Origin: Epiperipatus broadwayi
Taxonomy: Eukaryota > Onychophora > Udeonychophora > Euonychophora > Peripatidae
Length of the DNA stretch: 64,000 nt
Direction of reading: 5' to 3'
NCBI GenBank assembly: GCA_028023455.1
Contig: JAQFVV010000032.1
Coordinates: forward strand, 2,786,001 to 2,850,000
The notes under the pieces were generated by a model. It had not been told where the DNA came from, searched no databases, and was given only the letters and a program-made list of their open reading frames with translations. The position numbers were made by a program, and so were the translations under genes. Each line of letters opens with the position of its first letter. Position 1 is the first letter of the stretch. Shown piece by piece: positions 35,585-46,780 of the stretch.

Positions 35585-35930
35585 TAGTCTCACATTTATT
35601 CAGAGGCTAAACTCTCCATACAGTAGAGTCACTCAGTGCAAGCCAGAGCAACCAATGGATGCAAGAAAGTTTGTGCATAAAATCTCTACTTAGTGCCTAC
35701 TCATCCAATATCCCCAGATTACTTTATAGCTTCTGGCTTTCATCAGTGAGGAGCTTTGGATCTGAGAGCACTGCACCTAGATCTTAGGATCTAATGCAAC
35801 CCTCCAGCAGCCACCTTTTATATTATTAGCTAAGTATAAAGCTTTGAGTCCAAAATGAAAACATAGTAAGGGTTTCAATTCAATCTCATTAGCTTATATA
35901 GGCATTCCTGGAACTTGAAAACTATATGAA
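35585..35930 (-). repeat. Dispersed hammerhead-like repeat, copy C (longest)
   Basis: The fullest of three copies (A 23,715-23,880; B 24,015-24,190; this one). Shared landmarks on the plus strand are AAACTCTCCATA, CAATGGATGCA, GTTTGTGCATAAAAT, TACTCATCCAATAT and ATCAGTGAGGAG. Copies A and C both continue into CCAAAATGAAAA and CTCATTAGCTTATATA, whereas B stops earlier. Read on the minus strand it includes a hammerhead-like fold. Probably a non-autonomous PLE-type or retrozyme-type repeat, by inference. Confidence 0.6.
35703..35761 (-). ncRNA. Degenerate type I hammerhead-like motif (copy C)
   Basis: On the minus strand, stem I is ATCCAA with TTGGAT (distal) and CCTCA with TGGGG (proximal), separated by an internal loop. 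CTGATGA (35,740-35,746) directly follows CCTCA. A short stem II (AGC/GCT) follows. The second box reads TAAA instead of GAAA, and the presumed cleavage triplet is ATC. Copy B has GTC at the triplet but CTGATAA in the first box. No copy in this window is intact, but complementary pieces survive in different copies. Confidence 0.4.
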
Positions 35931-36124
35931 GCAACAATGAGATCAAGCTGAAACATTATAAAAAAATTTAAATTTCAAAAAAGGATTTTGTCACCAAGGA
36001 GGCAAATCTATAATATATAGACATGTAATTCATGCATCCCAGATTTTACAGGTGAAATATCTCAAAAGAATATCTAAAATATAGCACAATCGAGAGCTAA
36101 CTTCAGATATATCCTTTTTGTTAA

Positions 36125-36700
36125 ACATCCAACTCTCAAGTTTATATGAAAGAATTATAAAACATCCATTAGAAGTTTTTGATTTCAAACACATAGGTAT
36201 ATTTTCTTTGAATATAAGTTATTTCTACCAGAAACATTCCATCCAAATTTAATTGTATGATTAATTTTATCCACTGTTTGCATCTATAATAATAATCTCA
36301 CTTAGATATTTGTAACTGTTAACTTTTCTAATTTATTACCAGTCTTTGTTTGTTATTTTTGTAAAAAGTCACTTAATATTACTTTAATCTTTTTATAATT
36401 TAACTTTATTCCTTATTTTCATTTCCTGAAGCCATGATCCATTATTTGTAAAAATAATCATATTATCTGCAAAATTTAGATGACTTGAATAATTTCCATT
36501 TATTTTTATTTTCTTAGCTTTTCATTTTAATCTACAAAAAATACTTTTTGTAAAAGTACTATAAAAAGTTTGGAGAATGGAATTTTTCCATCATGCACCC
36601 CTATCAACGTTAATCTTGTTAGTGTCATGCAATTATTCAGAATTTATAATATCCCTTGTCTTTAACTTAACATTTTCAAAGTTTTTGATAAGTAAATTTT
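36125..36700 (-). mobile_element. RTE-like element, copy 5, internal fragment
   Basis: Matches the RT-to-thumb part of the ~3.2-kb RTE element on the minus strand: ..TTTCAAACACATAGG.., then the YKYL and FADD surroundings, ending near the GVRQGD region. The 3' tail and everything upstream of the RT core are missing. Highly decayed. Confidence 0.65.
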
Positions 36701-37234
36701 AAATCTACCTCATTTTAATTAAAGCACTTATATATATATATATATACAGATCAGTGTATTTTTTAAAAAATATCTAGCTATTTTTTTTTTTTTAGATTTA
36801 TTTATCCTGCATGCATACAGTTTCATCAATTTTTTTAATTTCATCATCTAATTCATGAAGTAAACAGCATTTCAAAATTCATTTTTAACTTTTCTTTCCT
36901 TTTTATTTTCTTCTGGAGTTGGGTTGATCATATTTTTATTAAGAGTAGTTGCTAAAGATAAGTATATTTTTTATCAGTAATAATAAAAAAAACTTAGTCA
37001 AAATGTGGTTATAAATGTGTATGTCAAACATTGATTTGTTCGAGTAAAATATTTGGACTTTTTAATTAATATTAATCTCAATGCTCTTCTAATATTTTTC
37101 CATGAATTAGAATGAGATTATTTAATATTGATGCCACAATTTTTTATATGCCTGAGATGAAGAGGTTAATAATGTTATATTTCAATATATTATTTTTCCA
37201 AAGCTATCGAAACATGATAGCCACTATTTGACAT
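36701..37234. other. AT-rich spacer
   Basis: No supported feature apart from a (TA)n run near 36,735. Confidence 0.4.
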
Positions 37235-37480
37235 CTAACATCATCATCATCATTTTCAACTATGTCAATCTACTGCAGGATGAAGGTATCTCTAAGTTAA
37301 GTTCATCTCCAATTTCTAGCTGCTCTTCTCCAAATCACCCCAGCACAATTTTTTATTACATTCATCCATCTCATATGTGGTCTCTTTCTAGGTCTTTTAC
37401 AATCTCTTGGAATCCATCTATTATCATCTCTTTTACCAAAATATCCAGTCCAACTTTGCTTCATTCTTAAATGCATCTAT
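37235..37480 (-). mobile_element. RTE-like element, 3'-end fragment
   Basis: Begins with the (ATC)n tail at about 37,237-37,252 and matches the last ~240 bp of the RTE element (C-terminal domain, minus strand: ..DSKRSRKRPH-like reading with frameshifts). A severely 5'-truncated insertion. Confidence 0.75.
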
Positions 37481-37883
37481 TGTTAACGAAGAAGTATTAC
37501 TCTTTCAAAATATTAGTCACTTTGGAGTTTCTAAGATACCATTTTGCTATTAATCTCACTTCTTCTAAACTTCAAATCACTTTTCCTAAATAAAATTATT
37601 AAGATTAAAATTACATTATCAAATACAGTATTCGCCTCCTCAGCCATTTTTTGATGCTGTGTAGTGTCCTTTATCATTACCTGTTAAGTTAGTAAACAAA
37701 GATAAATCAAATAGTTATTATCATTATGATACAAATATATTTCCTTGTTTATTTACAATAATGATCACAAAAATAGGGGAATATATCTAATTCTTGTTCT
37801 TTCACAATCTCTAATTTTATTAAAAATTTATGAATGCATCTATTTATTTATTCACGTATATTTAAAGTTATGGCTGCAGAAAG
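37481..37883. other. AT-rich spacer
   Basis: No supported feature. Confidence 0.4.
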
Positions 37884-40719
37884 GAATTTGCTATTAATTG
37901 AAAGGAGATCCTTTGATTCCTCGTGGAGGCCTTAAAGGAACTGAGCAGGGCAAATTCCTAATGTTCACTCCATATGTTCTTGTCATTGCAGCTGTTATTA
38001 CTATACGATTATTCATATAGTATACAAACATGGATGGGCTACTCACCAACATGCATTAGCTAGCGTGGTGAGTTTATTGGCTTTTTACCTCTGAGTTTAA
38101 GATCAAGAAACACCAGGGTCTTTCTTCTCAGTTACCTGATAAGGCAGAATGAATATATGTGTAAATGATAAATATTTTTCCAATAGATATATACAATCAT
38201 GACAGACAAAAAATAAATCATGGCTCTTATTCCGGAGGCTATAAAGTCACCAACCAAGGCAGTGTTTGGTGGCCAAAAGCAAAGGATGCTAAGAATCACC
38301 TGATTGTGGACCCAGACTGCCATCTGATGATGACTTTTTATTTAGGTACTTATAACTGCAGATCACTTTCAAGGAAGATTGCAAGAATTAGAAGAAGAAC
38401 TGTCTTATATTAAATGGGACATTATTGGACTTTGCGAAGTTAGAAGAAAAGGTGAAGAGACAATTGATTTAAAAAGTGGACATATACTCTATTATAAATG
38501 CACAAATATTGGAAATAGAAATGGAGTAGGATTCATTATAAATAAAAAATGAAAGAACAACATTGTGGAGATTGATGGTGTATTGGACAGAGTGGCAAAG
38601 TTAGTTATACAACTTAATAGCGATACTAAATGCAGATAATTCAGGTTTATGTCTCAATAAGTTCTCATAGTGATGAAGTAGTAGAAGATTTTTATATGGA
38701 TGTACAAAAGGCTTTTGATCAGAATAAACATTTTAAAATTGTTACGGGAGACTTTAATGCTAGAATTTATAAACAAATGAAAGACGAAATTGCTGTAGGT
38801 AATTTTGGTTATGGTAATAGAAATGAGAGAGAACATAGACTTGTTGAGTTTTCAGAAAAAGAAAAACTTTATATTATGAATTTTTTTTTGAGAAAAATGT
38901 TAAAAGGAAATGGACATGGAAGCATCCAAATGAAGGTACAGCAGAATTTTATATTATGAATTTATTTTTGAGAAAAATGTTAAAAGGAAATGGACATGGA
39001 GGCATCTAAATGTAGGTTCAGCAGAATTGGATTATATTTTGACTAACAGAAAGTACATATTTCAAGATTGTAATGTCCTTAATAAATTTAACACAGGAAA
39101 TGATAATAAAATTAGAGAGACAAAAATTATTAAGAAAAACAATATTTACCATTGATATTCCTATTCTTCAGAAACATTCTAATGAATTTAAATTAGAACT
39201 TACAAATCAGTTTCAAGTATTAGTAAATTTTGAGCATGATTCAGATTTGAATGAAATTAATATGAAAATAACTGATACACTTTTAAAAACTGCAACAAAG
39301 GTAGCTGGTAGAAAAAAGTAGCAATTAACCAATAAAATTTCTACTGAGACGAGAATTTATGAAGAAAAGAATGAATATGAAGATATACAAAAATGATGCA
39401 TTAAAAATGATTGGATATCTTGAATTTTGTAAAATGGTGTGGAAAAGAGTTGAAAATGATATAAGGAAGTATAACTGTGAACTAGCAAGGAAAGCTGTAG
39501 AAGAGAATAAAAATCTCAAGAGTGTGAAACAACATTTTGGTATTGGTAGGAAATTTATATCTGCATTAAGCTAAAAAGATGGAATTATTACTAAAAAGAG
39601 AGATGACATCATGAAATGGGTAGAAGACTTCTATCAAGAATTATATAGTAATAAATACCAAGTACCTCCTACCTATTATATTTTCCCAATTGACCAGAAT
39701 TTTAAATGAAAAGATGAGACATGAAATTAAATTTATGAAGAAAGGAAAGGCTCCAGGTAATGAAGGAATTATAATTGATATATTAAAAGAAACAGGTGAA
39801 GAAATAGAATTTTTTTTTAGCAAAGTTATATACCAAATGTCTAAATGATAAAGATGTACCAGATGATTGGAAGAATGCAGTATTAATATTTTAAAAAGGT
39901 GATAAAGAAGATATTAGAAATTACAGATGTATCAGCCTTTTATCAGTTTTATATAAAATTTTTACCAAGATAATTACAACTCATCTACAGAGACAATTGG
40001 ATTTCCACCAACTAAGAGAACAAGCTGGATTTAAAAATGGTTTTAGTACAGTAGATCATATCCAGGTATTGAGAGAAGTTATAGAAAGGACAAATGAATA
40101 TGAGTTGCCATTATGCTTTCAATTTGTAGATTATGAAAAGGCATTTGATTCTATAAACATTTCTTCAGTGATTAAAGCATGGATCTTCACGGTATAGATC
40201 CAGGATATTGTCATATTTTAAAGAATATTTATAAAAATGCAACAGCAACAATTAGATTACATAATGATACTAGGAAAGTCAACATTGAGAAGGGTGTAAG
40301 ACAGGGTGACTCCATATCTCCAAAACGTTTTATAGCAGTGCTGCAAGAAAATATTTTGTGGATTAAAATGAGAAACTAAAGGAGTGAAAGTAAATGGAGA
40401 TTATTTAAGTTATTTAGATTTTGCAGATGATGTAGTTGTTTTTGCACATAATGCTTTAGAGCTGCAAGAAATGTTGCAGAAGTTATCAGATGAAAGTAGG
40501 ACTAAAGATAAATTTAAAAAAAACTAGAATAATATTTAGTGAATTTTTTCAAAATATGAAAATAAAGATTGATTATGATGAGTTAGAAGTTAACAGCTAC
40601 AAATACCTTGGTCAGATTATTAATTCAAATGGAAACATAATGGATGAAATTAATCATAGAATTAAATTTGTTTGGAGTGCTTTTGGTAGAAATAACTTGA
40701 TACTAAAAGGAAATATGCC
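37884..40719 (+). mobile_element. RTE-like non-LTR retrotransposon, copy 4, 3' end lost at the Merlin element
   Basis: Complete at its 5' end by comparison with copy 3 (shared start near TTTGCTATTAA). It runs through leader, endonuclease, linker and RT, and stops at the thumb coding region (..LKGNMP), where the Merlin element begins. The missing ~520 bp of RTE 3' end is not found on the far side of the Merlin element. A direct duplication of ~83 bp in the endonuclease (38,868-38,950 and 38,951-39,032) is private to this copy. Confidence 0.85.
38310..40719 (+). pseudogene. RTE-like endonuclease-reverse transcriptase, broken (copy 4)
   Basis: Endonuclease: MTFYLGTYNCRSLSR, then IKWDIIGLCEVRRKGEE (catalytic E in the LCEVR box, about 38,410-38,450), NRNGVGFII, QIIQVYVSISSHSDE, TGDFNARI (38,744-38,767) and LDYILTNRKYIF (about 39,027-39,062). 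RT: YRCISLLSVLYKIF, EQAGFKNGFSTVDHI (40,018 onward), VDYEKAFDS, GVRQGDSISP and FADD at 40,420-40,431. This is the only copy in the window with the family-typical FADD box. Frameshifts near 39,570, 39,890, 40,190 and 40,370, plus stops, prevent translation. The C-terminal domain is lost. Confidence 0.85.
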
Positions 40720-41708
40720 GGTAAAGGTTTACTTTAGCAGCCACAACATGTTCACCCTCTATTTTTTAAAATTAGAACTGAAAAAAAAAAAAAAGAAACA
40801 TTCATAATAAAAATTATTCGAAAATCTTATGTATCTGCTATAAAAAACTTACATTACTAGACCTATTATTTTCGCTTTGTAATTATATTAGAATTAGATT
40901 AAAATTTATTAAAATGTAAAAGACAAAAAATTTTTTTTTACCTTTTTAAGCATAATTGTTTTATGCAGACTGAGTTAGAAGTTGGAGAAAAAAGCAGTGT
41001 ATTCTCAGGAAGGCAAAGTAAACATTTTTACTTTCATTTTGTATATTATTTAGTTTTGACCATTTCTTAGATGAATATTACTTAAAACATTTGTATCAAT
41101 AAATTGAGTGTTGGATTAATTACACTACATTACTTTATTTGAAACTTAAGAATTTAAACTATTTACATTTATAATACTTGTTACAAAAAAAGACACCCTC
41201 TGGGTTCAAAAGTTTGTATTACACACACACATGTAGTTTTATAGTTGCAAAAATGGCAGGTAGACCTGTTACATCTTTAGTTCCAGATGATCCAATTTTG
41301 GATGTTGCTGCTATACATACCCAAAATATTGAAAATAGGTGGATGAGAGCAGAGCATAAGCTGAAAATCCAATCTGGTACCAGCAGAACTTTGTTTTCAT
41401 CATACCTGCAAGAATTTGCCTTCCAGAGTAGACACAGCATTACCTTTTTTTTCTCCAACTTCCTAGTCTGTATAGGACACAATTATGCTTAAAAAGATAT
41501 TTTTTTTTTTTTTTACATTTTAATAAATTTTAATCTAATTCTAATATAGTTACAAATTGAAAATAATAGGTCTAGTAATATAAGTTTTTTATAGCAGATA
41601 TGTAAGATTTTTGAATAATTTTTATTATGAATATGTCTCTTTTTTTTTTCAGTTCTAATTTTAAAAGTAGAGGGCAAACATGTTGTGGACGCTAAAGTAA
41701 ATCTTTAC
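40720..41708 (+). mobile_element. Merlin-type DNA transposon remnant with 8-bp TSD
   Basis: Long inverted ends (about 40,720-40,965 and 41,479-41,708) begin GGTAAAGGTTTACTTTAGC on the left and GTAAAGATTTACTTTAGC on the right (minus strand). Direct repeats AATATGCC (40,712-40,719 and 41,709-41,716) give an 8-bp TSD, as expected for Merlin. The middle carries a transposase C-terminal fragment. At 989 bp it is internally reduced. Confidence 0.8.
41178..41480 (+). pseudogene. Merlin (ISXO2/IS1016-like) transposase, C-terminal fragment
   Basis: The open frame reads LVPDDPILDVAAIHTQNIEN, WMRAEHKLKIQSGTSRTLF and SSYLQEFAFQSRHS. The pattern HT..IEN.W..AK.KLR...GTSR.LF.SYL.EF.WR is the C-terminal part of the ISXO2-like DDE domain found in Merlin and IS1016 transposases. 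The residues before it, which carry the first catalytic aspartates, are missing, so the protein cannot be active. The domain lies between long terminal inverted repeats, consistent with an internally deleted copy. Confidence 0.7.
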
Positions 41709-44640
41709 AATATGCCAGATTCGTCTACCTCGCTAACACACTGCAGAATTTAAACTTGGACACCGATCTCAACACTAGGAAGGGCTACTTCCCGGAAAAC
41801 CTAAGTTCGAATCCAAAGTCTATGCTCCACAGCGCCACCTGCATAATAACACATCTGATGCTACTAATAATATAATCTTTTTGCCGGTGCCTTGTTGTCA
41901 AGGAGAAACAAAGAGACTACACCACGATATAAGCTTGGATTTGCTAACTAACTAAACGTCTATGGATGGCAAAAAAGAGATGTATAAAGATATAGACAGA
42001 GACAGTGATGTAGATCAAGAAAGTAAATAAAGAATCAAAATTTAGTAAATTTAAAAGATTTATTAAACTATCAAATATATACATGCGCTGTCTGTATATG
42101 TAAGACAGCAACGTTTACTAAGATTGTTTTAAAACAAATATCAGTCAAAATTTACATTATGGGTTGTTAATGAAACTCCATACCTCGGGCTAATACAATA
42201 ACATTACGATAATGTGCCTAAGAGAGTTTGTGAAGATATGTGAGGCGCTTTGAGTAAATCAGAAATAGTTGAATAAAAGATTTGGCAACAGTATAGTTTC
42301 AATATAACATTTCTTGAATTCGAGAATAGAATGGACTAATGCTCGTTAAGCTATAAGGTGGTGATGTGATTAAGGCATGCATATTCACAGAAATAATTAA
42401 ATTATATTGGGAGGTCGGTGGTGCTAGTGAGGAATTTCTGTAAAGGATGGAGGGTGTGGTACGTTGAAACCACTGGAACTTTGCATAACTAAATAATAAA
42501 TAAATAAATGAAACACGGGAAGGTGTCTTGCCCTAAATCCGTAGGAAGTGGTGTCACGTGGCAGCCCAAGTCTGGACTCATCCAAGTACTTAGCGACTGT
42601 GTGACAACTGCATAGATTTCCCAGGTGTGACAATTCGAGTACACACTCTAACTGGGAACCGCAGAAGGTGAAGGGGAAACGGTCTTAGCCGTTTAAAGCC
42701 CTTTGGAGGAGCAAAGCGGTCTCAACACCCAATACACCTACTAGCAACACTCTAATAAAGTACATAAAATATTTTAAAAGGATTCATTTAGTTTGAAAAA
42801 GCACCTAATCAATTCCCCAAATATTTATTTTAAGAAAGTCTGCACATTCTCGACCTCAAAATTATAAGCTTGGAAATTAAGCAAAACAATGAAACATTTA
42901 AAGTGGGAAAATGCATGATTGTGGGGTTTTAAAGGAAAATATAAGTTTATTACGCAATCATGCATTTATTAAATATTTACTCATTGACCTCACACATATT
43001 CTCATTATGTGAAAACCAATAAATGTGGATTTTAACTGCAAAATTATGAAATAGTTAAATACTAGTAAAATAGCCCTCGAACGAGCAATTCAACAAGATA
43101 ATAAAATGGGACAAAATTTATAATTTAAAACATGTTAATGGCAGCATCTTGATTTAAATAAAAGGAATAATTCGCTAGGTCGATGGCTATGCTGGACACC
43201 ATCATAATAAAAGAAAAACAGATTAAAATACAAAATATTAACCCAAGTATAGAGATAGAATACACTAATTACGTTACAGAATTTAAAGACACGAACGTAA
43301 TTATAAGACAAAAACAAATGGAATTATCTATAGCTTAGTAAGAGGAATATACGATCACAAGAGCTCTTGGATTAATTTTGGGTTACCTCATCACAAGTAG
43401 GCATTTGAAGGCAAATTTCAGGTGGAGACTTTCCAGCTTGATGGTAGCAGCACTCATAAGACTTGGGCAGCAAATTTCGGTTCACATTTTAGCAGCGGTA
43501 GCAGTCTTTAGGGCTTCTTAAGTGAAGGCATCAGATGGTATGCAGCAGCCAGCCATTTCCGAAAGGCAAATAGCCCTCTTGCTGGCTCTACTCTGTCATT
43601 TTAGGATTTCTATTAAAGGCTGGGGTGTGCAATTCTACGAGATTCTTAAATTCTCAGTAAAATTTACACTTTCAGAAAACACTTTAGATGCAATATATTT
43701 GAAAACTGTAAAGTCTATTTGAAGACGAAAACTTGGCTTCAAATATTAAAACTTGCAGGCTACTTGCCTATTAGCAAACTGTAAGAACAATAATTAGAAT
43801 AAATAATCAGAATGATCAAACAAAGGAAAACTTCTCTATATATAGCAGAGCAGTACAATAAAAACTGCCATGGAGCGTTTCAAATATCTCAAAATTTGCT
43901 ATCTTATCAATGCTCTAATTAAGCCCATCCGAACGTCCAAAGGAATTCAACAAAATTTAAATGAATTTTCTATTGTTAATTACCCTGTAGACATTCAGAT
44001 TAAAACTTTGATCTCATTAAAAAAAGCTTTTGCTAATTAAAATTTTCCTAAGTAGACATCTGCTGTATTTCTAGATAAGTTACTAGAACATATTTTAAAC
44101 TATTGTTTCCTTACCAACCCTCATTTATTTTTAACAGAAAATATGTGGTGTGATTTTAAAATCTAAAATAACAACTTATTTACTTCTTTTAATTTTCAAT
44201 GTTTAAATCTACTTATGGGATGAATATAATTTTATTTTAAACTAAAACAAATATTACTAATGTAATATCTTTTATAAATAGATTTAAACAGAAATAATTT
44301 TAAACAACAAAATATTATTTTGAACTTAAGTTTTGAAAATAAATATATCACAGTGTGTGCACAATTGCGACCTCTATAACTTACTTTTAAAACAAATATC
44401 GTTTACGTGTACATACACATAATTTACACTAGTGATTTATAAACAGAAATGTATATATAACACGAGCGTTATACTCGTGGTTTAAAATTGGGGGGGAGTT
44501 TTGGCATATAAGTGCATTGCAGACACTACGATACACTGGAGTTTAAACTAAAATATGAGGGTAGGAAAGAGGTGAGAAAAGGTGAAATGAAGATCTGCAA
44601 AGGAAATCTTATTGTTTCAATATATTTATTTAAAGAGTAA
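41709..44640. other. Unassigned block of less AT-rich sequence
   Basis: Composition changes sharply at the right Merlin TSD. There are GC-richer stretches at 41,720-41,960, 42,420-42,760 and 43,360-43,640, a tRNA B-box-like GTTCGAATCC at about 41,807-41,816 without a convincing A box, and a G-run (GGGGGGG) near 44,490. ORFs at 42,424-42,633 and 43,522-43,722 have no recognisable domain. It may be one unknown repeat or a segment joined here by rearrangement. Nothing in it resembles the RTE sequence expected after copy 4. Confidence 0.4.
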
Positions 44641-46109
44641 GTACTATTGCTATGGAATTTAACATTATTCTTCTATATTCATAGTAATATTCTAAAAATA
44701 ATATTAATGGATAAACTCTTTATTTATAACAGTTATTATTTTTTTAAGTTATTGTTTCTTTACATACAATTTTAATTTATTAACTTCTTTAATTCAAAAT
44801 TTGTTATAGCATTTTTTTTATAGGCTGTTATATATCTTTTTCCTTATTTTGAGTATGTGAATTTAGTTATTAATTGTAACTGTTAGAAGTTTATGGCTTT
44901 GCTTTTCTGTCATTTTTTTTTTTTTTTTATATTGACAATCATTTTATTGCATTAAAAATAAGCTTTGGTTTAAATTTAACTCCAAACATTCTGAATATAT
45001 ATATTAAGTGATTTTCTTTATAATGAAATTATGAACATAATTTTAAATTAGAGTAATTTTTTTAAATACAATAATAGATTTCTTTCATGATACTTTTTAC
45101 ATACTAAAATTATATTTTATTTTCACTGTTTATTTTTCTATATATTACATCTTATGTGTCAAAATGAATTCACACACTGACCCAATGTTTTGCTACAAGG
45201 TTTTTCTGTACTTTTTAAATACTTTTCAATCTACTCCTTTGAAAACATCAAACATTTTTCTCAAACTTTTTCAGTATATCTTTTATTACTTCTTAATTAA
45301 ATATACCTAATTCAATTTCTCTTCATTTTTTAAATTTTTTAATAAGTAGTATTTTATCTTTATTTTATCTTTAGCTTTTTCATTCTTCTCTGATTTCACT
45401 TTTTTAGATCGATTGCTATTTCCTTCTTTCCTAATAAGTAATTGCTGTATATAAAGTTGCACTCTAAACAAAACATTTAATTAATTTTGTTTGTAAATTG
45501 ATCTTCCTTGGGTCACAAAGAATCTCTTGTCCTTCTTAAAATTTTGCTCATAATCATTGGAAGTTTTACTCTTAGTATTTTTGTTTTCACCATTCCAATC
45601 TGCTTTCTAACTTTATGCTTAACTGTTGCTCGTAATTTTTTAATACTTCTATCTATATGCATTGTTTTAAATTTAGAAATATTCATTTCCATCCAAACTA
45701 ATCATAGATTTCTGATTTATCAGTAGTAATACTTGTAGTAAAATATGACACTTTACTATGTTATATGACTATATACAGTGTACCATTTATTTATAAATGG
45801 TACAAATATATTGGCATTTGGTAAAAGCTAAGAAAAAGCAAATTTAGTGATCTTATTAAAAAGTCACAATTAAATTTTTTTTATAGTTTGTATAAATTAT
45901 TTTTTTAAAACATACAACGAAAGTTAAATTTTTCGTCCATATTTTTTTTATCTAATTAAAAATGAAAGTAAAAATTGGAAAGAACAAAAGACACACAAAT
46001 TGCTAATCCAGATAAGCTAAAAGAAAAATCTTTTTAGCTAATTAAAGATGGCAGAATTATGCTAAAAACATAAAGACTTTGTAACTAAAAAATATAAAAG
46101 AATGCACAG
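44641..46109. other. AT-rich non-coding region
   Basis: No supported feature. Confidence 0.4.
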
Positions 46110-46780
46110 GATTATTAACGTGTATTTTTGACAAAAATACAAAAGGTATGCGCAGAAGTCTGAAAACTGGACCTTGAGTATAAAAAGGAAGAGACCAGTT
46201 TGATTAGCGTCTTGTCTTGTCTGTTTTTTCTTTGGTTGATCCTCGATAACAAAAATATATCCAGGACCACTCTATGCTGAAATAATTCTGCATGTTGGAG
46301 TGGACCGAGGCTTTGGCTGACATCATTCCTGAAGACAAATACCAGAAAAGCTTTCGGGACTAACCAATTTAATTTCACAATAATATCCTTAATATATATA
46401 TGTGCTCTGCGCACAGGTAATGAAGCTATTAATAAATTGTCATGAAATTATCAAAATTTTACCACCAAGTGCTTTCGGGACAGTCTACAGTCCCATATTC
46501 ATGGCGAGTTATTCTGTTAATAACTGTAAAAATATGCAAATTTTATGCAAACTTATGTGCAGATGTTACGTGGACCATTTGCGAGATAGGGAAAAGCAGG
46601 CCTCTCTTCTGTTGATTGCCGATAGGCCAGCCGCAATGAAGTAAGCTTCCCTAACTTTACGTTTGGTGTCATTTGTTTCAGAGCAAACGACACTGGCTGT
46701 GGTAGGTAGAAAAGCATGTCCAGTGTTTCTCTCGTGTTCGACAAAAATCGAATTACCTTCATACTTTGTTTTGGTTTTAT
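46110..46780. other. Unassigned GC-elevated block with TATA box and paired CTTTCGGGAC motifs
   Basis: CTTTCGGGAC occurs twice (about 46,349 and 46,470). The second lies in a TCGGGACAGTCTACAGTCCC context that can fold (GGGACnGTCTACaGTCCC). TATAAAAAGG at about 46,181 is followed by a GC-richer stretch, as in an LTR or promoter. On the minus strand an ORF covers 46,762-46,553 without a recognisable domain. Possibly the end of a retroelement; identity unknown. Confidence 0.35.

Noticed and set aside
41800-41820. B-box-like GTTCGAATCC as part of a SINE or tRNA
   Set aside because: No A box at the expected distance, no A-tail and no TSD.
42424-43722. ORFs in the GC-elevated block at 42.4 and 43.5 kb as host genes
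   Set aside because: No recognisable domain, no plausible splice context, and opposite strands. Left as unassigned.
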